NCBI GenBank assembly: GCA_040289295.1
Contig: PSLA01000036.1
Location: 1-13,128, forward strand
From: J051 sp040289295
GTDB taxonomy: Bacteria > Armatimonadota > Fimbriimonadia > Fimbriimonadales > ATM1
Direction of reading: 5' to 3'
DNA length: 13,128 nucleotides
The notes beneath the pieces are model-generated. The model made no database searches, was not told the origin of the DNA, and saw only the letters and a program-made list of their open reading frames with translations. Below, piece by piece: positions 1-8,680 of the stretch (positions are counted from its first letter, which is position 1; every line of letters starts with the position of its first letter). A program made the position numbers and the translations under genes.

Positions 1-54
1 CGCGGTCAAGTTGGCAAGGTTGGGGGAAGCGGGCAGACGTCTATCGGATATACT
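1..54 (+). CRISPR. Cas2-proximal end of a type II-C CRISPR array (partial)
   Basis: Bases 1-18 are read as the end of a spacer and 19-54 as one 36-nt repeat beginning GTTGGGGGAAGC. Only one copy is visible, so the array is inferred. The support is the match between 19-49 and the reverse complement of 4722-4752: 28 of 31 positions agree, and two of the three differences become G-U pairs in RNA. The match starts exactly at the GTTG expected at the 5' end of type II repeats. The 3' end at 54 rests only on the usual 36-nt length. The pairing strand is plus, so crRNA would be read towards cas2, opposite to the cas genes. The rest of the array would lie left of base 1. Confidence 0.8.
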
Positions 55-77
55 GTCTGGAACCTACTTCCCCCGAC
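19..77. repeat. Inverted repeat formed by the last CRISPR repeat and its flank
   Basis: The repeat start GTTGGGGGAAG (19-29) is complementary to CTTCCCCCGAC (67-77) over 11 positions with one G-T wobble. CAGAC (34-38) is complementary to GTCTG (55-59). Together they give a nested hairpin across the end of the array, and 55-77 looks like a degenerate inverted half-repeat. No T-run follows on either strand, so it is not a standard Rho-independent terminator. Confidence 0.6.
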
Positions 78-108
78 AGTTGAACGTAAAACCTGGTAGA
101 ACATTGGG

Positions 109-414
109 TCAAAACATGCTCAGCTGACCCGGTGGCTCTTCGGGTTTTTTAGGTTCCCGACCGAAGAAGACCCGCATGCGGGCGAACTGCAAGTCCGTCA
201 GCGTAAAGACTCGGACCTCGCCCGCCGGCGGCACTGCCTCCTCGACCCGGCGGATGTGCACCTCGCAGTTTTCTATAGAGGGACACGGACGGCCGTAGAC
301 CGAGTACTGCAGCATGCAGAACCCGTCGTCCAGCAACTTATCGCGGAACTGGCGATAGCATCGCTTCGCCTCCAGTGAGTCCACGGGAAGATCGTACATC
401 GCAATGACCCACAT
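109..414 (-). CDS. cas2: CRISPR-associated endonuclease Cas2
   Basis: Cas2 forms the Cas1-Cas2 integrase complex that inserts new spacers; its dimer bridges two Cas1 dimers. The protein opens with MWVIAMYDLPV, the beta strand ending in the conserved metal-binding Asp (D8) of the family. This is followed by a helix rich in Arg and Lys and the segment MLQYSVYGR, typical of Cas2 ferredoxin folds. The length of 101 residues is normal. The start at 414 is preferred because GGAGG (425-429) lies 10 nt upstream. An ATG at 423 overlaps the cas1 stop as ATGA and would add three residues, but it sits only 1 nt from that GGAGG. It is the last gene of the cas9-cas1-cas2 operon and is followed by the CRISPR array. 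Confidence 0.93.
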   Translation of the reverse strand: MWVIAMYDLPVDSLEAKRCYRQFRDKLLDDGFCMLQYSVYGRPCPSIENCEVHIRRVEEAVPPAGEVRVFTLTDLQFARMRVFFGREPKKPEEPPGQLSMF

Positions 415-419
415 TGATC

Positions 420-1325
420 TCATTCCTCCGAAGACATCCAATCTGGACACTTCAACTCACTCCTTCTGCCCCGCAGGCATTCTCGAAACGCCGTAACGTA
501 GTGACCGATCGCCGTGAGGATTGGATACGTTTTCCCATTCCACTTTGCGCGTGTCGTGACGCAGCGGAGTAGGTGTCGTTTCACCAACGGCGTCAACTCT
601 TGAGGCTCTCCGTGCTTCCGAACGTAGCGGACGACGATTGCATCAACAACCGGTCTCAGCGGCTCCATCAGATCATCGGCGAGGGCGAACGCGTTGTACT
701 GGTTGCGGTGATGGATGCCAAGTGCGGGATGCATCCCCGCCATTACGATGGAGCGGGCGACCGCCGCACGCATTACCGCGTAGCCGTAGTCCAGCATCGA
801 GTTCAGCCCCGGGCCGTGACGCACCCGCACAAAGTCGTCGCTGAATAGCGCCAGGAAGTACCGTTGCGCTGCGCGTGCCTCGACGTTGTCTGGATCGCCT
901 GGGCGGACGAACGGTAGGAGGACCTTTATCTTACGGTCCGAACCCGTGATCGCCTTGACAACAGCCGCCTGGTTCTTCAGCTTGCCGACGACCACCGCCC
1001 GCCACAGATCTCCTTTTTTCATTGGCTTGAGCGCGATCTGGTCACGCAGGATTCGGGCGTGCACCGAGTTGCCTTCCATCGGTAGCATCAGGCCGGCTGG
1101 GATGTGGTTCGGCCCGCTCACGGCGACAGCGACGTTGTTGAGCGCGCAGCCGGCAAGAAGAGTGTTGGTAAGCACGATGCCGTGGCCGTCCAACAACAAC
1201 ACTCCGAGGTCTTCGAGCGGCACGCGAGCGATCTCGACCCCGTCGCGCTCGATGCGCAGGGCCAGGTCCTTCATCGACAGAAATGCCGGGTTGGCGACCT
1301 CGATGATTCTACTGATGCTCTGCAT
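420..1325 (-). CDS. cas1: CRISPR-associated integrase Cas1 (type II-C)
   Basis: Cas1 is the catalytic subunit of the spacer integrase and acts on the array at the left edge. The protein has 301 residues, the usual size for type II. The N-terminal beta domain includes VLLLDGHGIVLTNTLLAGC, matching the family's segment on either side of the dimer interface. The metal-binding residues are visible: E149 in NVEARAAQRYF, H205 in ALGIHHRNQYNAFALADDL and an acidic residue near E221 in DLMEPLRPVVD. The start at 1325 overlaps the 3' end of cas9 by 17 nt. It is supported by GGAG about 8 nt upstream and because residues 6-20 (IIEVANPAFLSMKDL) belong to the conserved N-terminus. The stop lies at the start of cas2, so the two are translationally close. 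Confidence 0.95.
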   Translation of the reverse strand: MQSISRIIEVANPAFLSMKDLALRIERDGVEIARVPLEDLGVLLLDGHGIVLTNTLLAGCALNNVAVAVSGPNHIPAGLMLPMEGNSVHARILRDQIALKPMKKGDLWRAVVVGKLKNQAAVVKAITGSDRKIKVLLPFVRPGDPDNVEARAAQRYFLALFSDDFVRVRHGPGLNSMLDYGYAVMRAAVARSIVMAGMHPALGIHHRNQYNAFALADDLMEPLRPVVDAIVVRYVRKHGEPQELTPLVKRHLLRCVTTRAKWNGKTYPILTAIGHYVTAFRECLRGRRSELKCPDWMSSEE

Positions 1326-4300
1326 CGCGTGGCTCCAAGCCCACCACGTCTCCGAGTGGGCTCAGAATCACCCGATGCAAAATCCGGGCCAAAGCCTCCT
1401 GACCTCTGACGCGAACGTTGTGCTGCTTGATTTCGCGCGCGTCGAGGACCGGCCTGAGTACCAGCTCTGCCCTTACCCCTTCGATCATCTTCTTCTTGCC
1501 TTCCCTTCGGAAGGCCCAGGAACTGAACTTTGCCACGCGCATCCGCTTGCGGCCTTCCTCTGGGTGGTCGTATTCGACGATGTCGTTCTTGCACAGGAAC
1601 AGGAACGGCTCCCAATCGTCACCCCTTGCGCTGTGTTTGGCGGAGAACACCGGCTCGCCGCAGCAGGCGCGGGTCGCCGCCTCGATCATGCTGACGACCT
1701 CGATTTCGCGCTTGAACCTTCCCTTCTTGTCCCTCGACTTCTGCTGCCAGATGATGCAGTGGTGATTGCTCCCTAGGTCGTAGGCTGCAAGCGGCTCGCC
1801 TCTTTCGTCCAGGCGGACGAGTTGGGATCCCACCACGACGGCGCGATCAATGCGGTCTCGCCGGTGCACCGGCAGCTGAGCGATCGCGCGCTGGATTTCC
1901 TCTCTTGATGGCGGCGTCCGCGCGGTTTCCTCATGAAGCGGTCCACCGATGCCTCGGGTCGGTTGAAAGACGACCGGCGCTTCGTCAATCACCCTCTTGA
2001 GGTCCTCTTTGAACCCGGGCCAGGGCTCGGGCAGGGAGATGCCCTTCTTCGGTTCCGTCTCCCTGCGCTTGTAGTATTGCGTGAGGCATTGGTGGGTGTC
2101 GGGATTCATGAGTGCGGTGATGACGGCGTCGAGCGCATGATGCCGGTGATCGTCGCGACTCTTGAAGCGCCCCTTCTCGTTCGCATCTTGGATGCGCTTT
2201 CTTTCCTCGTCAGAGAGTGGGAGCAGTTCGTCCAGCCTCCAAAGCTTTCGCAACTCAGCAGTGAGGGCGCCTCGCGTGACTTGGACCTCTACCCCGATCG
2301 CCTTGATCGCCTTCATGACCTCGCGTGCGATGTAGGAGGTGTCGGAGAAGTCCCTGCCGACGAAGCCGTCCGTTTCGGGGTTTTCGGTGAGGATGAGCGC
2401 CTTCTTCCTGCGCCCCATGGACTTGAGCGCGTTCAGGTGTGCCTTGATCTTGCGCCACCGATCGCTGTCCGTGCCGAACGCCTCGTACGGCGTCTTGTCG
2501 CCTTTCACCAAGTTGAGCTGGTTCGGGCAAATCGTGAGGTTCATGTAGGAGTCGTCGAGCGAACGGCTACGCGGGATGATGTGGTCAATGTCGCACTCCT
2601 CTATGACCTGTCTGATTGTGAGTTTGGTTTCCGGGTCATAGGGCGAGCAGCAGCCAGCCTCCTGCCACAGTCGCACCTTGCGGATGTTTGAGCTCGTTGT
2701 CGGCAGTCCCGAATCCTTTAGCAGCTTTTCCGCTTCTTCGTTGTGGCGTTTGCGCCGCTTCTGTGCTTCTATGACACGTTCGCGCTGCTTGTTCGTTCTC
2801 GATACATCGCGCGGAAGTTCCACACGGACCACGTCGGGTTTTTTCCCGTGCTTTTTGATGATGGCATTGAGCACGATGAGAGCGTTCTTGACGGCCCTCT
2901 GAACAACTGGGTTCGCGATCTGCACAGTGGTGGATGCATACTCTGGCGCCGTGTCGACGTCGGGCCGGTCTTCGGTGCTCTTGTGCGGTTCCCGAAGCCC
3001 CGCGAGCTCAAGCGCCTCCGAGTACACGTGCCCCTCTCTCAGGAACGGCTCGATTTTTCTGAGGACCTTGGCGCAATGGCGGTTATGCCCCTCTGGAAGC
3101 TTTGCCGTGGCGATGTAATAGATCTGTTCGTCCGAAAAGCCATAGTCGCGCCGGAGTCCGGGCACGATGTCCTTAAAGTGCTTTGCTGTAAGGATTCGGT
3201 GGATGAGTTCCTCTTTGCGCCTGTTGGTGAGGCGATCCCAGGCGTCCCCTATAGCGCCTCGCATAGCGGCGCAAGTTTGGTTGCCGACGAGCCCATCGCG
3301 CCCTTTCTTGCGCTTGCCCCCCTTTTGTGGAGGGGCCTCCTCGGGTGGCATCTCGTCAAACCACTGCTCGCCCTTCCTCAGATTAATGATCTTAGTTGCG
3401 TCTTCCCACGAGAGCTTCTCGTTGTGATCGAGCGCATCCACGAGCAGACCGATCTCGCGCGGGGTAAGGCGCCTTTCCACGGGGCCGTCTTCAGTTTTCT
3501 CATCGATTCGCAGGGTGTTGAGCCGCTGGAGGATGATGCTGTGTTGCGCCAGCATGGTTGCGTTGTGGCAGCGCTTCCGTTGCGGCAGGATGGAGCAGAA
3601 GCCGATGAGGTCGCTTGTCGGTTTGAGCGGTCGTTGATAGAAGAGCGCCTCACGAAGGGCGTTGCAGAAGTCTTCGGTGAGAACCTCCGGATGGTGGGCC
3701 CGCTGAGCATTGATGATCTGGTTGAACTCGTCTTGGTACATTTTGCGGTCCGCTCGAATTCCCATAACCGGCTGCCTCACTGAGTCGGCAATCGAGCTCA
3801 GGGCGTCGGAATTCAGGTTCGTTTTAGAGGATAATTCATCAAAAAGCTTTTGCAGCCGTTTCTCATCGAGCTCGCTTCGCTGTTGTTTAGACAGTTCCGC
3901 TATGCGCTTCAGCTTCTCAACCACCCTTCTCCGATCCTTCGCACGCATCTCGCTCCACTTCTTCTCACCGAGGGCGCTACTCAGTGCGTTCTCAACCGGT
4001 TGCGTTATGCGCTTGCCGGTGATTGCGCGAACGGGTCTCTTGTCTTGGATCTCCTTGAAGAGCAACTCGCCCAGCGTGCGAGCTTCCCCTTGCTCGAGCC
4101 TTTTTCTGGTTTGCGCGATGCTTTTCAGCGCTCCTTTGAGTTCCTTGATCGCCTCCTGGTCGTCCTCTGAACGGTCTTCGGCGTCGGTCTCAAGCTCCTT
4201 CAAGGCCTTCGCTGCGAGCCTTGCATCGAGTTCCTCCACTCTTGGCACACCGATCAACTTAAGCGCGGCTGTCGAGAGGTACCCGCGCCTCTTCGCCAGG

Positions 4301-4671
4301 TGGTAGATGGCACAGCCAAGCTCGTGCGGCTCGAGACGGCGGTCGAGCGCCTCTGCGCGCGCGCGGTACGGGCAGGTGGAGGTAAGGGTGCGCACTCTCT
4401 CGGTAGGATGCTTCGGAATCAGTCCGGCCGCAACGAGCAACCGCAGGACCGCGTTGCGGCGCTGCCTCTTTCTGCGCAGTTGCTTGCGCTGGCGCCGCTT
4501 CGCCCCGCGCTTTCGCCTGTGAGAAACGAACTTCCCTCCTTCTTCGTCACCCGCCTCCGGGAAAACGTAGGACCCCGCCGCTACGGGCCCGTCGCTTGCT
4601 ACGTGCTCGTCGTAGGACACGATGGCCCAGCCGATGCTGTTCGTGCCAAGATCAAGACCAACTTGGAACAT
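1309..4671 (-). CDS. cas9: CRISPR-associated endonuclease Cas9, type II-C
   Basis: RNA-guided DNA endonuclease of 1120 residues, within the usual compact II-C range. In order: RuvC-I, GLDLGTNSIGWAIV with D7; an Arg-rich bridge helix (about 52-75); an alpha-helical recognition lobe (about 80-600); RuvC-II, VRVELPRD with E618; HNH, CDIDHIIPRSRSLDDSYMN with H697, N711 and N720; RuvC-III, DDHRHHALDAVITA with H845 and D848; then a wedge/PAM-interacting C-terminus including NHHCIIW and FLFLCKNDIVEY. All expected catalytic residues are present, so an active nuclease is predicted. ATG 4671 is chosen because AGAGGAAGA directly precedes it; an in-frame TTG at 4692 would add seven residues and overlap the tracrRNA -35 box. 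No Csn2 or Cas4 accompanies it, hence II-C. The PAM cannot be read from sequence. Confidence 0.97.
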   Translation of the reverse strand: MFQVGLDLGTNSIGWAIVSYDEHVASDGPVAAGSYVFPEAGDEEGGKFVSHRRKRGAKRRQRKQLRRKRQRRNAVLRLLVAAGLIPKHPTERVRTLTSTCPYRARAEALDRRLEPHELGCAIYHLAKRRGYLSTAALKLIGVPRVEELDARLAAKALKELETDAEDRSEDDQEAIKELKGALKSIAQTRKRLEQGEARTLGELLFKEIQDKRPVRAITGKRITQPVENALSSALGEKKWSEMRAKDRRRVVEKLKRIAELSKQQRSELDEKRLQKLFDELSSKTNLNSDALSSIADSVRQPVMGIRADRKMYQDEFNQIINAQRAHHPEVLTEDFCNALREALFYQRPLKPTSDLIGFCSILPQRKRCHNATMLAQHSIILQRLNTLRIDEKTEDGPVERRLTPREIGLLVDALDHNEKLSWEDATKIINLRKGEQWFDEMPPEEAPPQKGGKRKKGRDGLVGNQTCAAMRGAIGDAWDRLTNRRKEELIHRILTAKHFKDIVPGLRRDYGFSDEQIYYIATAKLPEGHNRHCAKVLRKIEPFLREGHVYSEALELAGLREPHKSTEDRPDVDTAPEYASTTVQIANPVVQRAVKNALIVLNAIIKKHGKKPDVVRVELPRDVSRTNKQRERVIEAQKRRKRHNEEAEKLLKDSGLPTTSSNIRKVRLWQEAGCCSPYDPETKLTIRQVIEECDIDHIIPRSRSLDDSYMNLTICPNQLNLVKGDKTPYEAFGTDSDRWRKIKAHLNALKSMGRRKKALILTENPETDGFVGRDFSDTSYIAREVMKAIKAIGVEVQVTRGALTAELRKLWRLDELLPLSDEERKRIQDANEKGRFKSRDDHRHHALDAVITALMNPDTHQCLTQYYKRRETEPKKGISLPEPWPGFKEDLKRVIDEAPVVFQPTRGIGGPLHEETARTPPSREEIQRAIAQLPVHRRDRIDRAVVVGSQLVRLDERGEPLAAYDLGSNHHCIIWQQKSRDKKGRFKREIEVVSMIEAATRACCGEPVFSAKHSARGDDWEPFLFLCKNDIVEYDHPEEGRKRMRVAKFSSWAFRREGKKKMIEGVRAELVLRPVLDAREIKQHNVRVRGQEALARILHRVILSPLGDVVGLEPRDAEHQ

Positions 4672-4685
4672 TCTTCCTCTGCCCC

Positions 4686-4715
4686 TTGACAATGCCTACT
4701 GGCTTCGGGTAAGAT
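4686..4715 (+). promoter_or_regulatory. Sigma70-type promoter for the tracrRNA
   Basis: TTGACA at 4686-4691 and TAAGAT at 4710-4715 are separated by 18 bp. Transcription would start at about 4721-4723, exactly at the first base of the anti-repeat. The -35 box is 14 bp from the cas9 start codon on the other strand, just outside its ribosome binding site. Confidence 0.8.
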
Positions 4716-4721
4716 ACCGTA

Positions 4722-4752
4722 ATCCGATAGACGCCTGCCCGTTTCCTCCAAC
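4722..4752 (+). other. tracrRNA anti-repeat
   Basis: Its reverse complement agrees with the CRISPR repeat from its first base (19) to 49 at 28 of 31 positions. The differences are at repeat positions 6, 11 and 19. The first two give G-U pairs in RNA and the third an A-C mismatch near the middle of the duplex. This match identifies both the repeat and the tracrRNA. Confidence 0.9.
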
Positions 4753-4776
4753 AAGCCTGGAGGAAACTCTCAGGCG
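4732..4776 (+). other. Self-complementary hairpin within the tracrRNA (repeat mimic)
   Basis: GTTTCCTCC (4741-4749), inside the anti-repeat, is perfectly complementary to GGAGGAAAC (4759-4767). CGCCTG (4732-4737) is perfectly complementary to CAGGCG (4771-4776), across a 3x3 internal loop (CCC opposite TCT). This 15-bp fold uses the same bases as both the anti-repeat:repeat duplex and the nexus hairpin, so it is mutually exclusive with them. Confidence 0.7.
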
Positions 4777-4805
4777 CAGGTTACCCCGGATAGGGGAGCC
4801 TTTTA

Positions 4806-4847
4806 GGCCGTTTAAGCTGCCGGGGGGTAACTCCCGGCAGCGAGGCC
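4806..4847 (+). other. GC-rich hairpin after the tracrRNA
   Basis: GCTGCCGGG (4816-4824) and CCCGGCAGC (4833-4841) form a perfect 9-bp stem with an 8-nt loop, flanked by GGCC at 4806-4809 and 4844-4847 that can also pair. There is no T-run on either strand. It may be a third tracrRNA stem-loop or part of the cas9 leader on the other strand. The remaining stretch to 5099 shows no gene, only a TATAGAAT (5056-5063) that may be a -10 element for the next gene. Confidence 0.5.
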
Positions 4848-5099
4848 GCCCTTCACCGTCACCTCCTCATCGCCCGGCATTGCGATGGCTCGCCGGAAGC
4901 TCGCCCTCCCTGGCTGGCAAGCGATGGGCTTAGGGAGCGCGAGCGTCCCCGCGAGCACGGTTCATCGGCAATCGCCGGCAGGGCTTTTTGCATCCACCGT
5001 AGGGTCGAGTGGCCGTCTCCGGCAGGTGCGAGCATCCTGCGCCGCTGTTCCAACGTATAGAATGATAAGGAAGGCGGCAGCGCCAAAGGAGACTGCAGG

Positions 5100-5453
5100 A
5101 TGGACGTTCGTTTTGTTGAAAAGGCAACGGGTCATGACGTGATGCTGGAGCACGGCTGGTCGGATGAGCTTCCCCGCAAAGGCGACGTGATTCAGCTCGC
5201 CCCGGGCCAGAAGTGGGTGGTTGCGGAGGTAGACTGGGTCTTTGGCGGGGATAGCGGGGCTCATGAGAACGTTCCGCTGCGACAGGCGGTGGTGGTGCTG
5301 GAGCGTTACCACGCGGGCTTGCAAGGCCCCTCGACCACCGGGAAGGTGCTGTGCGAGTGCGGTCATGCCGAAGATATGCACACTCCAATCCGGTGCGCCG
5401 GCAAGGGAAACACCTGCGAGTGCACTGGCTTCCGCCCCGTTTCACGCGGTTAG
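5100..5453 (+). CDS. Hypothetical 117-residue protein with Cys/His-rich C-terminus
   Basis: I do not recognise this protein. Residues 1-72 look like a small soluble beta-rich domain (PRKGDVIQLAPGQKWVVAEV). The last 35 residues hold C85, C87, H89, H94, C99, C106 and C108 in the pattern CECGH...H....C......CECTGFRP, which suggests bound metal, probably zinc. There is no signal peptide or membrane segment. The start is supported by AAAGGAG (5085-5091), 8 nt before the ATG, and by a possible -10 TATAGAAT around 5056. It lies between the tracrRNA and the 23S promoter on the same strand as both, and nothing in the sequence links it to CRISPR. It looks like a real gene because of its good ribosome site and structured Cys spacing. 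Its function is unknown. Confidence 0.75.
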   Translation: MDVRFVEKATGHDVMLEHGWSDELPRKGDVIQLAPGQKWVVAEVDWVFGGDSGAHENVPLRQAVVVLERYHAGLQGPSTTGKVLCECGHAEDMHTPIRCAGKGNTCECTGFRPVSRG

Positions 5454-5508
5454 ACCGTTGCCAGGCTGAAGTGGGCATGAGAAAACGCCGACAAAGGTGC
5501 TGAACCCC

Positions 5509-5537
5509 TTGACATAACGGCACGGATTGGGTATCCT
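5509..5537 (+). promoter_or_regulatory. rRNA promoter for the 23S unit
   Basis: A perfect TTGACA (5509-5514), a 17-bp spacer and TATCCT (5532-5537). Transcription would start near 5544, about 95 nt before the mature 23S sequence. Its position immediately upstream shows that the 23S gene does not depend on a 16S promoter. Confidence 0.85.
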
Positions 5538-5545
5538 ACACTGTT

Positions 5546-5593
5546 GCCGCGACTCCCGTGAGGGAGACTGCGGCCCTTGACGGTTCTTTGACA
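5546..5593 (+). promoter_or_regulatory. boxB-like hairpin and boxA-like element of the rRNA leader
   Basis: A stem-loop, GCCGC (5546-5550) with GCGGC (5570-5574) and CTCCC (5553-5557) with GGGAG (5562-5566), closed by a GTGA loop, precedes GTTCTTTGACA (5583-5593). The latter resembles bacterial rrn boxA sites, the NusB-S10 antitermination signal that lets polymerase finish long untranslated rRNA. The assignment rests on resemblance and position. Confidence 0.6.
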
Positions 5594-5637
5594 GTTGTAT
5601 CAGGAAGCAGTGGAACCACGCATCTGCGAGTATCTGT

Positions 5638-5643
<6 letters not shown>
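5584..5643 (+). other. 23S processing stem, 5' strand
   Basis: This segment is complementary to 8534-8588 on the far side of the 23S gene. CTTTGACAGTTGT, then TCAGGAAGCAGTGG and ACCACG pair with only a bulged A and one mismatch; TCTGCG and TCTGTTGTGAG then pair around a 4-nt bulge. Such stems are cut by RNase III to release pre-23S rRNA. Confidence 0.85.
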
Positions 5644-8533
<2,890 letters not shown>

Positions 8534-8541
<8 letters not shown>

Positions 8542-8588
8542 AGACGCAGACCGTGGTCCCACTGCTTCCTGAACAACTGTCAAAGAGT
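8534..8588 (+). other. 23S processing stem, 3' strand
   Basis: Complementary to 5584-5643, as described for the 5' strand. It is followed at 8589-8680 by a stretch with a small CTGCC/GGCAG hairpin (about 8611-8632), no T-run, no tRNA and nothing I can recognise as 5S rRNA. Confidence 0.85.
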
Positions 8589-8680
8589 CAAAAACCCTCA
8601 CTCCAAGCTGCCGAAACGGCCTAGGGGCAGTACATGACCGCACCCCCGTATACCAACACCCGTAACGCATGGGTATCCAC

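Larger units (their letters stand above)
4722..4804 (+). ncRNA. tracrRNA of the type II-C system
   Basis: The tracrRNA pairs with the repeat part of crRNA and holds the duplex in Cas9. The anti-repeat is 4722-4752. It pairs with the repeat at 19-49 with two G-U wobbles, one A-C mismatch and no gap. It is followed by AA and a nexus-like hairpin, GCCTGGAG (4755-4762), loop GAAA, CTC-T-CAGGC (4767-4775), with one bulged T. A second hairpin (4779-4800, CCCC/GGGG core with loop GGATA) is followed by TTTT (4801-4804), consistent with termination and a transcript of about 83 nt. With only four Ts, read-through into the next hairpin (4816-4841) is possible and would give about 125 nt. The position upstream of and divergent from cas9 suits II-C loci. 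Ends are inferred. Confidence 0.88.

Noticed and set aside
11..22. 12-base match (TTGGCAAGGTTG) between the spacer-repeat junction and gene B1 near 10120, suggesting self-targeting
   Set aside because: The match straddles the spacer and repeat, so only about eight bases are spacer. That is within chance for this length.
886..1776. 296-codon open frame on the plus strand across cas1 and the end of cas9
   Set aside because: It is antisense to Cas1 and Cas9, which show family motifs throughout.
2743..3783. 346-codon open frame on the plus strand inside cas9
   Set aside because: It is antisense to well-conserved Cas9 coding sequence, has no recognisable domain and no convincing ribosome site. 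Long antisense frames are common in GC-rich genes.
4964..4989. Possible terminator ending in TTTTT
   Set aside because: The only stem nearby is a 4-bp CGGC/GCCG separated from the T-run by several bases, too weak to call.
8589..8680. Possible 5S rRNA or tRNA after 23S
   Set aside because: None of the usual 5S segments is visible, the space is short, and no cloverleaf can be formed by eye.
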